NCBI GenBank assembly: GCA_016703535.1
Contig: JADJBV010000001.1
Location: 1,612,001 to 1,676,000 of the forward strand
Direction: 5' to 3'
DNA from: Deltaproteobacteria bacterium
Lineage (GTDB): Bacteria > Myxococcota > Kuafuiibacteriia > Kuafuiibacteriales > Kuafuiibacteriaceae
DNA: 64,000 bases
The notes under the pieces are model-generated. The model did not search any database, was not told the DNA's origin, and was given only the letters and a program-made list of their open reading frames with translations. A program made the position numbers and the translations under genes. Below, piece after piece: positions 1 through 11,300 of this stretch. Each line of letters starts with the position of its first letter. The stretch's first letter is position 1.

Positions 1-468
1 TGGACTACTACGAGCAGCTGACGCCGGCCGCTTGTGACGCCTTGATCGACCAGTTCAAGAAGGAGGCGCCGGCCCTGAGCGGGCGCCACTACCACTGCGC
101 GAAGGCCGGGCCCCACGTCGGCCCGGTGACCGGACACGCCGCCAAGTTGTTGCCGATCGTCCCTCAGTCTCCGCCGGCGCCCGCGACCCCGCCGGCCCCT
201 TCGGCGCCCGTCGCGCCCCCCGCGCCCGCGGCCTGCGCCCGCGGCCCCCGCTGCGCCCCCGGCGCCTGCCGCTGTTGCGCCGCCCGCCGCGCCCGCATCG
301 CCCGCCGCGGTGGCTCCCGCTCCGACTGGGGCTCCGGCGGCGCCACCGCCGATCCCGACCGCGACCACCGCCTCCACGCCCCCGACGCCTTCGGGCTCGG
401 CGGCCCCGGCCTCCGACGGCAAGGCCAGCCTGCCGTCCTTCGATCCCAAGGTCCCGAAGCGGGAGTAA
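1..468 (+). CDS. nuoE: NADH-quinone oxidoreductase subunit E, 3' part, with apparent frameshift
   Basis: This is the C-terminal part of a protein directly upstream of nuoF; its 5' end lies outside the window. The reading frame beginning at base 3 gives DYYEQLTPAACDALIDQFKK, which resembles the end of the NuoE thioredoxin-like [2Fe-2S] domain. It then enters a Pro/Ala-rich tail. Near base 234 the sensible frame changes: downstream, a different frame continues the same Ala/Pro tail and ends PSFDPKVPKRE with a TAA at 466-468. Removing T234 from the near-perfect duplication GCGCCCGCGGCC-T-GCGCCCGCGGCC rejoins both halves. The NuoE identity rests mainly on position and on this short domain end. 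Confidence 0.7.
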
Positions 469-471
469 ATC

Positions 472-1812
<1,341 letters not shown>

Positions 1813-1822
1813 GGAGCCTGAC

Positions 1823-2344
1823 GTGGGATTTACGCCAGAAGCCCTGTTGTTTGCGGTCTTTTCGGTGTCTTCGGTGATCGCCGCCCTCGGGGTGGTGGTG
1901 ATCCGGGACCCGGTCAAGGCCGCCCTGTCCTTGATCGCCTGCTTCTTTTCGATCAGCTGCCTCTTCGTGCTGCAGAGCGCCGAGTTGTTGGCGGTGTTGG
2001 AGATCCTCGTCTACGCCGGCGCGATCATGGTGCTCTTCGTCTTCGTGATCATGTTGGTCGAGAACCGGGACGAGGCGATCGTCAACCCGGCCTTGGGGCA
2101 ACGTCTCGGTGTGCCCCTCAAGTTGGCGGCGGTGGCGCTGGTGGCCTTCGCGCTCCTGAACGGCGTACGCCGGGCCGGCCTCTCGACCCCGGAAGACCTC
2201 CCGACCGACTTCGGCTCGGTGAGTTCGGTGGGCCACGAGTTTTTCGATAACTTCCTCTTCCACTTCGAGGTCACCAGCGTCTTGTTGTTGGTCGGCATCG
2301 TGGGCGCGGTGGTGATCAGCAAGCGAAGGAAGCCCCAAACATGA
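1823..2344 (+). CDS. nuoJ: NADH-quinone oxidoreductase subunit J
   Basis: This is a membrane subunit of the complex I proton-pumping arm, 173 aa with five hydrophobic segments. The family hallmark is visible in [11 protein letters not shown] followed by [25 protein letters not shown], the pi-bulge helix (TM3) region typical of NuoJ. The GTG at 1823 is preferred because AAGGAG lies at 1811-1816, directly after the nuoF stop; the longer open frame from 1799 would overlap nuoF. The gene ends with a 4-nt ATGA overlap with nuoK, which implies coupled translation. Confidence 0.95.
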   Translation: MGFTPEALLFAVFSVSSVIAALGVVVIRDPVKAALSLIACFFSISCLFVLQSAELLAVLEILVYAGAIMVLFVFVIMLVENRDEAIVNPALGQRLGVPLKLAAVALVAFALLNGVRRAGLSTPEDLPTDFGSVSSVGHEFFDNFLFHFEVTSVLLLVGIVGAVVISKRRKPQT

Positions 2345-2652
2345 GCCCCGCGATCCCCGTTGAAAACTACCTCTACTTGGCGATCGTCCTCTTCTCCATT
2401 GGTGCGGCCGGGGTGTTGATCCGCCGGAACGCCATCGTGGTGTTCATGTGCATCGAGCTGATGTTGAACGCCGCCAACTTGGTGTTGATCAGCTTCGCCC
2501 GGCACCACGCCGATCCCGCCGGTCACATCTATGTCTTGTTGGTGATGGCCGTCGCCGCCGCCGAGGTGGCGGTGGGCCTGGCGATCATGATCGCCATGTT
2601 CCGAGAGCGGAAGTCGATCCACGTCGACGACCTCCGGGACATGCACGGCTGA
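2341..2652 (+). CDS. nuoK: NADH-quinone oxidoreductase subunit K
   Basis: NuoK is the small antiporter-like membrane subunit of complex I. The 103-aa product matches the usual length (about 100) and has three transmembrane helices. It carries the conserved acidic residues in [13 protein letters not shown] (TM2) and [17 protein letters not shown] (TM3), which belong to the proton path. The ATG overlaps the nuoJ stop (ATGA). nuoL, nuoM and nuoN do not follow; an ABC ATPase gene begins 11 nt after the stop. Confidence 0.97.
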   Translation: MSPAIPVENYLYLAIVLFSIGAAGVLIRRNAIVVFMCIELMLNAANLVLISFARHHADPAGHIYVLLVMAVAAAEVAVGLAIMIAMFRERKSIHVDDLRDMHG

Positions 2653-2663
2653 AGGAGCACCCC

Positions 2664-3365
2664 ATGACCGCCGTCGTCGAAGCCAAAAATGTCGTCAAGG
2701 ACTACCCGCTGGGCAACCTGGTGGTGCGGGCGCTGCACGGCATCGATCTCGCCATCGAGGTCGGCGAGTTCACGACCATCGCCGGGCCCTCGGGCAGCGG
2801 CAAGACCACCTTGCTCAACCTGATCGGCTGCGTCGACATCCCCACCTCGGGCCAGATCCTGATCGGGGGCAAGTCGACCTCCAGCTTGAGTGACCGGGCC
2901 TTGACCGCCCTGCGCCTGCACAAGCTCGGCTTCATCTTCCAGAGCTTCAACCTGGTGGCCGTGTTGTCCACCTACCAGAACGTCGAGTTCCCGCTGTTGT
3001 TGATGGGCGGCTTGACCAAGGGCGAGCGGGACCGCCGGGTCCGGGAGATCGTCGAAGCGGTGGGGCTGACGGCCCAACTTACCCAACGCCCCAACGAACT
3101 TTCGGGTGGGCAGCGGCAGCGGGTGGCCATCGCCCGGGCCCTGGTGACCAACCCGGAGATCGTCCTGGCCGACGAGCCCACCGCCAACCTGGACTCGGCC
3201 ACCGGCCAGACCATCTTGGAGCTGATGAAGCGGCTCAACCAGGAGCGGAAGACCACCTTCATCTTCTCGACCCACGATCCCAACGTCATGAGCCGAGCCA
3301 CCCGGATCATCCGGCTCGCCGACGGCAAGTTGGTCGACGACGGCCGTGCCCCCAAAGCGGCGTAG
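2664..3365 (+). CDS. ABC transporter ATP-binding protein, LolD/MacB type
   Basis: This is a 233-aa ATPase of the LolD/MacB/FtsE group, which powers lipoprotein release or peptide/drug export with a separate permease. Walker A GPSGSGKTT is at 41-49, the signature LSGGQ at 145-149 and Walker B IVLADEPTANLD at 165-176, with the switch histidine in STHDP. GAAGGAG (2651-2657) sets the ATG at 2664. No permease gene is adjacent, so the partner must lie elsewhere. The close spacing to nuoK suggests co-transcription, although a functional link with complex I is not obvious. Confidence 0.9.
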   Translation: MTAVVEAKNVVKDYPLGNLVVRALHGIDLAIEVGEFTTIAGPSGSGKTTLLNLIGCVDIPTSGQILIGGKSTSSLSDRALTALRLHKLGFIFQSFNLVAVLSTYQNVEFPLLLMGGLTKGERDRRVREIVEAVGLTAQLTQRPNELSGGQRQRVAIARALVTNPEIVLADEPTANLDSATGQTILELMKRLNQERKTTFIFSTHDPNVMSRATRIIRLADGKLVDDGRAPKAA

Positions 3366-3479
3366 CCAGCGCCCCCCCACTTGCCCCGGGACGTGCACGA
3401 ACGACGGCGACCTCGACGGAAGACGGTGACGTCCGCGTGGCGCGCGGAGGCGTCTTTCGGGGCCTTGGAACTGCGGCGC

Positions 3480-4502
3480 TCAGCCGCCGGGATCGGCCAG
3501 GGGCTTGGCCCAGGGCAAGACCTCGGCGATCGCCGCCGGATCCATGGTCAACAGGGTGTCATCCACCGGGCGCTGACGATCGGCGGCGGCCTGGTGGGCG
3601 ACCTCACTCAAACCCACCCGCAACAACGACGAAAAGAACCAGCGCTCGAAGGTCTGGTACATCAGGTCGTTCGACTTCTTTTGGGCTGGCGTCATGTCGG
3701 GCCGGAGCTTGGAGGGCGGGCCCATGGTCAGCAGGTACTCGTCGTAGTCGAGGTCACACTCCTCGAAGATCATCCGATAATCTTCGGCCCGGATCAGGGT
3801 CCACAGGTGCCGATCCAGCCAGGTCCCGTAGCTGACCAGCTCTTTTCGTTGTTCGGCGGTCAAGGCGTCGATGCCGGTCTTCAGGTGTTGGATGCCGAAG
3901 GCCACGTGTTGGGACTCGTCCCGCTCGATGTTGCCCACCACCTCCCGGAAGACCGGATCGGTGACGAACAAAGAGTGCTCCCGGAAGGACAACAAGGCCC
4001 GGGCCTCGAGGAAAAGCTGCAGGCCCAACACCTGCTTTGGCCACAGATCACAGACCAACAAGGCGTCCAGGGTCTGCTTCAACAAGGCGCCGATCGGGTA
4101 GATCGGGCCCATCCGGCCGATCAGGCTGCGGACGGCCCCCACGTGCCGGGCCTCGTCTTTGGCCTGAGTCGCGGCGAACAACTTGGCGTCCAGGTCGTCC
4201 ACCGAGTTGATCAGTTGCCCCGCGAGCATCATCGCGCCTTGTTCCCCGTGGAGGATCTGCGAGAACTCGTAGGCCACGAAGAGCCGGGCCACCTGCTCCT
4301 GCTTGCCGTGGGGTTGAGCCCGCAGGTAGGCGGATCGCAAGGCGCCGTGCCAGCCCAGGATGGGCAGGTAGTCGCTGTCGCTCACCCCCCGGGTCCAGTC
4401 GATCTGGTCGACGTTCCACTGGGTGCGTTGGCTGATCTGGAGCAGGCGCTGGAGCGAAGGGATCGGCTGCGCGTAGTCCAGGGCGAGGGAGGTGCCGGCC
4501 AC
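3480..4502 (-). CDS. Ferritin-like diiron protein (R2-like)
   Basis: This 340-aa helical protein has the full carboxylate-bridged diiron ligand set. Candidate ligands are E87 (GEQ), E117 and H120 (EARH), E166, and E196 and H199 (ESQH). This E/ExxH/E/ExxH pattern is that of ribonucleotide reductase R2 and R2-like oxidases or N-oxygenases. The sequence around it does not obviously match a true R2 subunit, and no large subunit (nrdA) is present, so an O2-activating oxidase or desaturase-like role is inferred. It is divergent from the gene at 4645. The 114-nt gap to the ABC ATPase gene on its other side holds no gene. Confidence 0.75.
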   Translation of the reverse strand: MAGTSLALDYAQPIPSLQRLLQISQRTQWNVDQIDWTRGVSDSDYLPILGWHGALRSAYLRAQPHGKQEQVARLFVAYEFSQILHGEQGAMMLAGQLINSVDDLDAKLFAATQAKDEARHVGAVRSLIGRMGPIYPIGALLKQTLDALLVCDLWPKQVLGLQLFLEARALLSFREHSLFVTDPVFREVVGNIERDESQHVAFGIQHLKTGIDALTAEQRKELVSYGTWLDRHLWTLIRAEDYRMIFEECDLDYDEYLLTMGPPSKLRPDMTPAQKKSNDLMYQTFERWFFSSLLRVGLSEVAHQAAADRQRPVDDTLLTMDPAAIAEVLPWAKPLADPGG

Positions 4503-4644
4503 GGGTTATCTTGGGAGCAAGGGGCCGGTTGATCAAGATGGGGGCTCGCCGCGCCGGGGCGCCCTGCCTTGACCCCCCGTCGGGCCCCGTTGCAGCATCG
4601 TGCCTCGGTGCCCGGGATCGTCGTCCCGGGGTGACAAAAGCCCC

Positions 4645-5526
4645 ATGAATGGCCCGGAACTCAGCCCCAGGCCCAGCGCCTACAACCTGCTCTGGCGGGC
4701 CCGGGAGGTGTTGCCCGAGATCCCCGGGTGGCTGGACTACGTCCGCGGCGTATATTCAGTAGATCCCGGAGGCTACCCCTTCCTCAGCTACTTGGGGATC
4801 AACTTCACCAAAGACACGATCAAGAACTACAAGCTCTACTTCTCCTTCTACAAGCCGCTCACCGCAAAGGATCTGGATCTCCTCTTGCCGGTGCCCGACC
4901 GGGGCCACTTCGATCAGCTCTACGCCAAGTGGCACCCGACCCACGCCTACAAGACCATCCACCGAGGCGTGACCTTCGCGATCAAGATCGAGCCCCAAAA
5001 ACCGCTGACCTACTACTATCACCTGCGCCTCTTGGGCCTGCCCTTTGGCCTGCCCGAACGCCTGACCTTGGCCCAGAGCGATCTCGGCAACCACCACGGC
5101 GCTTGCGAGGAGTTCACGGGCGGCAAGATCCACCTGAAGCGCTACTTCTACGCCTACGACAAGCCCACCATCGCCCAGTCCTTGCTCAACTCGGGCCTGC
5201 CGGACCGCAGCCAAAACGTCGACTGCGTCGAGTACATCGAGTCCGAAGGCCGGGACAAATACGCCTGGATCAGCGACGACCCAGAGCTGATCGGCGCCCA
5301 CCTCAACGAAAAAGGCCAACCTCGGTTGCTTTCGGGCCTGGCGCTCCTGGCTCGGACCTGCCGTTTTCAGCTCTTCGGCCCCGGCTCGGCCAAAGACGGC
5401 AGCGATCACTCGATCTACTTCACCGAAGACGCCGGCCCCCGGGCCCAATACGGCTACCTCTTCGACGGCGCCCGCAGCTTCCTCGAGCGTTACCTGAAGA
5501 TCAGCGACCTCCCGCGCCGGATCTAA
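4645..5526 (+). CDS. Protein of unknown function (293 aa)
   Basis: I do not recognise this family with confidence. The product is soluble, aromatic-rich and lacks a signal peptide. Alternating strand-like stretches contain basic-aromatic motifs: YKLYFSFYK at about 62-70, TFAIKIE at about 110-116 and LKRYFYAYDK at about 164-173. Repeated Lys-x-Tyr strands of this kind occur in the beta/alpha barrel of ABBA-type aromatic prenyltransferases, but this is only a weak resemblance. The ATG at 4645 is chosen because upstream codons look non-coding. Its TAA overlaps the stop of the convergent HAD-like gene by 4 nt. Confidence 0.7.
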   Translation: MNGPELSPRPSAYNLLWRAREVLPEIPGWLDYVRGVYSVDPGGYPFLSYLGINFTKDTIKNYKLYFSFYKPLTAKDLDLLLPVPDRGHFDQLYAKWHPTHAYKTIHRGVTFAIKIEPQKPLTYYYHLRLLGLPFGLPERLTLAQSDLGNHHGACEEFTGGKIHLKRYFYAYDKPTIAQSLLNSGLPDRSQNVDCVEYIESEGRDKYAWISDDPELIGAHLNEKGQPRLLSGLALLARTCRFQLFGPGSAKDGSDHSIYFTEDAGPRAQYGYLFDGARSFLERYLKISDLPRRI

Positions 5527-6689
5527 ACTCGGGTCGGGGGCGGGCGGGGCAGGGGCGTGGCCTCTCTGCGAATCGCCTCACGCTCGGGCTCCCTCGAGAT
5601 CTTGCCGGCCAACTTCTTGGCGCGCCGCTGCTCTTCCCGGCGATCTTGTTCGGCCTCCCAGAGGGCCACGTAGTCCCGGGGGCCGGTGGGGAAGGGCGGC
5701 TCCTCCGGAAAACTTTTGCTCAAGAGGTAGTCGGCCCGATCGGCGATGGCCTTCATCAGCTCGTCGGCGGTCGTTTGGACCGTGGCCTCGGCCGGGGAGC
5801 TGGGGCTGCTGCCGAGGGGAAGCTCCCGCAGATCTTTGGCCAACACGGTCAACCGCTCCGGCGGGTGTTGGAGCCGCTGCCGCCGCAAGATGTCTTCGGC
5901 CAGGTTGGCGAGGCGGCCCACGTCGTAGCCGTATCGCGCGATCAACTCTTCACTCACCCGGCGGACGCACTCGGGCCCCACGGTGTCGTCGAGGTACAAC
6001 ACCAGCGCGGTCTGGAGGTGGTTGTAGATCGGCACCACCCGCGGAAAAAAAGCCGAAAACGCGACCGGCGGGGTGTGTTGATCCAGGTGAATGACGATCC
6101 GATCGACCGGGTCCTCTCGGACCACCGCCTCAAGGCCCGCCTCGATCTCGTCGATCTGACCCGAATACGCCCCGGCCGCCTTCAGGACCTTCTTGAGGTC
6201 GGCGCTGGGCACCCGGCCGGCCACCAGGTCCGCATATAATGAATAGACGAAGGCGTCGCTTTCGGCGTCGTCGCCGAAGAGGGTCTCCCGGCTGCCGATC
6301 GGCGCTTCACTCCGGCCCTGGATCAGCTCGTGGAGTTTGTAGCCGACCTGGTTGCGGACCGCCCGGAAGCGGCCCCGCAGGATGTTGGAGACGGTGGGCT
6401 TGAGGACGAAGCCGTCGGGGACGAAGCCGTCCAGGGCAAACTTCTTCTCCAAGACCGTCCGGAGCTGCTCCGGGGAGCCGGAGATGAAGAAGATCAGGTT
6501 CTTGATGTCGTCGCCCCGCCGGACCGCCGCGTCCCGCAAGGCCTTGATCAGCGCCGCAGATCCGGGGACGTTTTCCCGTTGTTCGGCGGTGAGGCGGGCC
6601 GTCCGGACCAGGTCCCGGAGGGTGTCGAACTCGGTCTTCAGGTAGGTCTTGTCCAGGTCCCACCGGAAGATATGGCCCACTCGGCTCAC
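5523..6689 (-). CDS. HAD-like phosphatase, App1/DUF2183-type N-terminus
   Basis: The 388-aa product starts with a HAD motif I, RWDLDKTYL (DxDKT at about 11-15). It continues with LIKALRDA and LIFFISGSPEQLRTVLEKKF, the motif II region, then DGFVLKP. The ISGSP motif directly after a DxDxT is reminiscent of phosphatidate phosphatase App1 (DUF2183). The C-terminal half is helical and charged, with a Pro-rich end. The in-frame GTG at 6689 is preferred over GTG 6695 because GGGGAGG lies 7 nt upstream of it but only 1 nt from 6695. The substrate is unknown. Confidence 0.75.
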   Translation of the reverse strand: MSRVGHIFRWDLDKTYLKTEFDTLRDLVRTARLTAEQRENVPGSAALIKALRDAAVRRGDDIKNLIFFISGSPEQLRTVLEKKFALDGFVPDGFVLKPTVSNILRGRFRAVRNQVGYKLHELIQGRSEAPIGSRETLFGDDAESDAFVYSLYADLVAGRVPSADLKKVLKAAGAYSGQIDEIEAGLEAVVREDPVDRIVIHLDQHTPPVAFSAFFPRVVPIYNHLQTALVLYLDDTVGPECVRRVSEELIARYGYDVGRLANLAEDILRRQRLQHPPERLTVLAKDLRELPLGSSPSSPAEATVQTTADELMKAIADRADYLLSKSFPEEPPFPTGPRDYVALWEAEQDRREEQRRAKKLAGKISREPEREAIRREATPLPRPPPTRV

Positions 6690-6781
6690 GACCACGCCTC
6701 CCCAGTATAGCCAGATCCCGCGGCTTTCGAAGCCTCAACGTCCGTGACCAACCGAGCGGGCGCTGCTAGCGTGCCCCGGAA

Positions 6782-8362
6782 GTGGACGATCGGCTCGAGC
6801 GCGGGCGGCAGCGCCTTCTGGCCGCCGAGGTGGGACCAGGGACGCGGGTGAAGGACGCCGCGCTCCGAATGGCCCTCGTTTATCCCAGCCCCTACCACGT
6901 CGCCATGTCCTCTCTGGGGTTCCTCCAGATCCACCGGCTGGCCAACGCCCGCCCCGGCACCTCGGCCGAACGGGCCGTGTTGCCGGATCCCGAGGATCTG
7001 GAGCTCCACCAACAGTCTCGTACGGTTCTACGGACGCTGGAGCGGGGCCGCCCAGTCGAAGATCACCATGTGATCGCCATCTCCCACGCCTACGAGCTCG
7101 AGCTCTCCGGGGTCGCCCAGGTGCTCCAGCTCTCCGGGATCCCCTCGCTCGCCGCCGATCGGGATCCGGCCCACCACCCGCTGGTGCTCTTGGGCGGGCC
7201 GATCACCTTCTCCAACCCGCTCCCCTCGGCGCCCTTCGCCGACGTCTTGATCTTGGGCGAAGCCGAAGAGGCCCTGGGCCAACTCCTCGATCGCCTGGAA
7301 GAGAGCCCGGAAGCCGCACGTGGGGATCGGGCGGCCCGCACCCGGCTCCTCCAGGACATCGCGGCCTTGCCCGGCTTTTACGTGCCCAGCCTCCACGGCG
7401 AACAGCTCCCAAAGATTGCCCAGGCCCCCGACGAACTCCTCCCGGCCCACTCGGTCCTGCGCACGCCCCACACCGAACTTCACGACATGGTGTTGATCGA
7501 GCCCGAGCGGGGTTGCCACCGGGGCTGCACCTTCTGCGTGATGCGACGCTCCACCAACGGCGGCATGCGCCTGGTCGAACCGGCCACGGTCGATCGGCTG
7601 GTCCCCGACGACGCCACCCGGGTGGGCCTGGTCGGCGCCGCGGTCAGCGATCACCCGGGCATCAAGACCATCCTGCGCCGGCTGATCGTGGAGCGGGGCC
7701 TTTCGGTGGGGATCTCCAGCCTCCGGGCCGATCGCCTCGACGACGAGTTTGTCGGGCTCTTGGCCCAAGGCGGTTATCGCTCGATGACCGTCGCATTGGA
7801 CGCGACCAGCACCCGCCTCCGGGACGCGATCGAAAAAAACCTCAAGGACGGGGCGGTGGAGCGGGCAGCCGAATTGTCCAAGGCCCACGGGATGAAGCAC
7901 CTCAAGCTTTACGTGATCCTTGGGCTCCCGGGCGAAACCGACGAAGATCGAGAAGAGCTGGCCCAGTTTGCCCTCAAGCTCCGGAAGACCTTGCCGGTGG
8001 TCCTCGGGATCTCGCCCTTCGTGCCCAAGTTCCACACGCCTTTGGCCGACAGCCCCTTTATGGGGGAAAAGGAGGCCGAACGGGCCCTCGAACGTCTGCG
8101 CCGGGCCCTGAGGGGGCGGGTCGAGGTCCGAGGCCCCGGGCCCCGAGAGGCTTATATTGAATATCGCCTGGCTCAAGGGGGCCACGCCCACGCCCAGGCC
8201 GCCATCCAGGCTGCGGCCCAAGGGGGCAGCCTGACCGCCTGGAAACGAGCGCTTTCGGATCTGCCCGAGCGGGCCCGGCCCCAGAACTTCTACACCGAGC
8301 TGATCCCCCCGCCGACCCAGCGGCGCCGTTGGGCCGACAAGGCCACGCTGCGAGTCCTCTAA
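6782..8362 (+). CDS. B12-binding/radical SAM protein
   Basis: The 526-aa protein has an N-terminal cobalamin-binding-like domain (ALVYPSPYHVAMSSLGFLQIHRLAN at the start; LLGGPITFSNPLPSAPFADVLILGEAEEAL). A radical SAM core follows, with C245, C249 and C252 in ERGCHRGCTFC for the SAM-binding 4Fe-4S cluster. The layout resembles the uncharacterised TIGR03960/YgiQ-like group, in which the chemistry is not established. The start is GTG 6782; ATG 6869 is a possible shorter start but would cut conserved residues. The next gene begins 3 nt after the stop, so the two are probably co-transcribed. Confidence 0.85.
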   Translation: MDDRLERGRQRLLAAEVGPGTRVKDAALRMALVYPSPYHVAMSSLGFLQIHRLANARPGTSAERAVLPDPEDLELHQQSRTVLRTLERGRPVEDHHVIAISHAYELELSGVAQVLQLSGIPSLAADRDPAHHPLVLLGGPITFSNPLPSAPFADVLILGEAEEALGQLLDRLEESPEAARGDRAARTRLLQDIAALPGFYVPSLHGEQLPKIAQAPDELLPAHSVLRTPHTELHDMVLIEPERGCHRGCTFCVMRRSTNGGMRLVEPATVDRLVPDDATRVGLVGAAVSDHPGIKTILRRLIVERGLSVGISSLRADRLDDEFVGLLAQGGYRSMTVALDATSTRLRDAIEKNLKDGAVERAAELSKAHGMKHLKLYVILGLPGETDEDREELAQFALKLRKTLPVVLGISPFVPKFHTPLADSPFMGEKEAERALERLRRALRGRVEVRGPGPREAYIEYRLAQGGHAHAQAAIQAAAQGGSLTAWKRALSDLPERARPQNFYTELIPPPTQRRRWADKATLRVL

Positions 8363-8365
8363 ACC

Positions 8366-11300
8366 ATGGCGCCGAGGAAGTGGCTCATCGGCTCGGTCTC
8401 CCGGGCCCTCGACCTGTCGATCGTCCGGGCCCGCTCATTGGTCCGGGCCAGCCTCTTCTCCTTGATCTTCGTGGCCGGCGTGACCGCCCTGAAGAGCTCC
8501 ACCAACGCCTTGTTTTTGGCCCGGCGTGATCCCCGGGACCTGCCATACCTCTACCTGGCCACCGCCTTGGCGATCACCTTGGTCACGGTTTACCTCGGCC
8601 AACGCCTCAGCAAGTCGGGCGCCAAGAACGTGCTCCGGACCGGGGTCCAGGTTTCAGCGGCGGTGTTGGCGGTGCTTTCGGTGTTGGCGGCCCTGGACGT
8701 GCGGCCGGCCTTGGGGGCCCTCTACGTCGGCGGTGAGGTCTACGCCACCGCGATCAACGTCATGTTTTGGGCCCGCCTAGGCGAGGTCTTCGACGTCCGC
8801 ACCGCGAAGAAGGTCTTCGGCACCGCCGCCGCCGCGGGCATGGCCGGCGCCACCATCGGCGGCCTGCTGGTCAAGTTCACCGCCGGGCTCTTCCCCAGCG
8901 TCTGGTGGTGCGGCTTCGCGGTGGTCACCTTGGTCTTGGCCTTGCCGCTCCTTGGGCAAGATCGGGGCGGCACCGCCAAGGCCCAGGGCCGGCAAAAGAA
9001 GATCTCCTTTCACAGCGGCCTGGCCTACGCCGCCGTCGACCGCTTCCCCCGGGGCGTGGCCCTCTTGATGTTGTTCTTGGCGGTGCAGACCGCCACCGTC
9101 GACTACGCCTTCCGCACCGGCGCCTTTCACAACGAAGGTGGCGACGAGGCCGGCCTGGCCGCCTTGTTCGGGATCCTCAACGCCGCGGTCGGGATCTCGG
9201 CCATCGCCTTTCAGCTGTTGATCACCGGGCCCTTGCTGCGGCGGCTGGGCGTCTTCGTCTTTTTGTCCATCGTCCCGGTCCTGACGATCTTCGCCGGCCT
9301 GTGGTCGATGGTCGATCCGGCCTGGTTCGTGCCGATCTTTTTGCTGAAGACCTTCGAGATGATGGGCAGCTTGTCCCTGTATCAGCCGGGCCTGCAGCTC
9401 CTCTACAACCCGATGCCGGCCCAGATGCGGGACTCGGTCCGGGCCTTGGTCGACGGCGCGATCAAGAAGTTGGGTGGGGCGGTCGGCGGCATCTTGTTGA
9501 TCCTCTTTGGCAGCTTCCTCGAGCCCCGGGTGATCTTGACCATCGTGGTTGGCATCGCCTTGTTGTTGTTGCTCTTCCTGCGCAGCCTGCGGGCCGGTTA
9601 CGTCACGGCGCTTCAGGCCAAGTTGGGCAAAAAGGGCGTGCCGGTGGCCGGCGCCATCGACCCCAGCGATCGCTCGACCAAAGAGAGCCTGCTCAAGACC
9701 TTGGAGGATCCAGATCCGGGCCGGGTGTTGACCGCCCTCAGCGTCCTCAGCCGCGATCCGACCATCGATCTGCTCCCCCACTTTGGCGCTCTGATCGCCC
9801 ACCCCTCGGAGGAGGTGCGCCTACAGGCGATCGAGCGCATCGAGGCAGCGCCCAAAAAGGCCTACGCGCCGTTGTTGATCAAAGTGATCCAAGGCAACGA
9901 ACGGCGCCCCAAGGCCCAGGCCGCCAAGGCCCTCGAGTTGGTCGATCACCAGGCCGCGGTCCAAGTGTTGCGCCCGTTTTTGGAGCAAGCGGTCTTCGAG
10001 GGCCCGGAGCTCGGACTTTTGGCGGCGGCCATCCGCACCCACCTCGCGCCCGGCTCGGATCCGGAGGCCCAGGCTTTGGCCGAGCGGCGCCTCGAGGAGC
10101 TGTTGGATCGCCGTCGGGGCACGGCCTCCGAACGCCGGGAGGTGGCGCGCCTGTTGGGCCAACTGGGGCCCGGCCCCCACGCAGTGCGCTTGGCGACGTT
10201 CCTGGACGATCCGGAGGCTTCGGTGCGGGCGATGGCGATCTGGTCCGCCGGACAAACCAAAGAGCTCTCCTTGGTGCCCAAGTTGATCGCCCGGCTCCCG
10301 GATCGCACGGTGCGGCGGGCCGCGACCACCGCGTTGGCGTCCTACGGCGAGGCGGTGGTGCCGGCCTTGGCGGCGACCTTGGACGATCGGCGCCTTTTGG
10401 TGGGGCACCGGGTGTTGGTCCCCAAGATCCTGCGAATGATCGGCACTGAGTCGGCGGGCTCGGCCATGTTGTTCAGCAACGTGCAAGACGACGCTTTTTT
10501 GCGCTACGTCATCGTCGACGAACTTTCGCGCCTGCGCCGCGAGCACCCGGAGATCGAGTTCGAGCGAAAACGCACCGAAGAGGCCGCCATCCGCCGCCTC
10601 CGGGCCTACGCCTACTACTTGCCGATCGGCCTCGACCTGCGGGCCGGGGGATCGGCCTTTCAGCTCCTGGCCCGGGCGGTCGACGATCGGGTGCGGCAGA
10701 ACCTGACCGCCGGCCTCAAGGTGTTGGGCCTGATCTCGGATCCGGTGGCCATGGACGGCGCCATCCGGGGCCTCCTGGCCGGGCACCACGCCGACGCCTG
10801 CGAGTTGATCGACATGGCCCTCCAGGGCAGCGAACTGCGGCCGCTGGTGCTGAAGGCCCTGGAACAATCGTACCCGACGGGGATCCCGGGCCGCGCCAAA
10901 GAGCGGGCCTACACCTTGGTCGAAGGGCGCGACGTCCAGCTGGCGATGATCGCCTGGGAGACCTTGCGCCGTTTGGGTGAGGAGCCACCCGACGTCAAAG
11001 AGCCCACTCAAGGAGAGCCGCTGATGCCCAAGTCGATCGTCGAGAAGGTCTTCGTGCTAGAGAACGTCCAGCTGTTCCACGGGCTGCCGGTGGACGATCT
11101 GGCGGCGGTGGCGGCCTTGACCACCGAAGGCCACGCCGCCCCGGGCGAAATCGTCTACCGCGAGGGGGATCCGGGATCTTCGGTCTACGTGATCGTCTCG
11201 GGCGAAGTGCACCTCCTCCACGGCCCGGAGCTCCTGATGGATCTCTACGCCGGCGACTCCTTTGGCCAGGTCTCGATCCTCGACCAAGGCGCCCGGCCGG

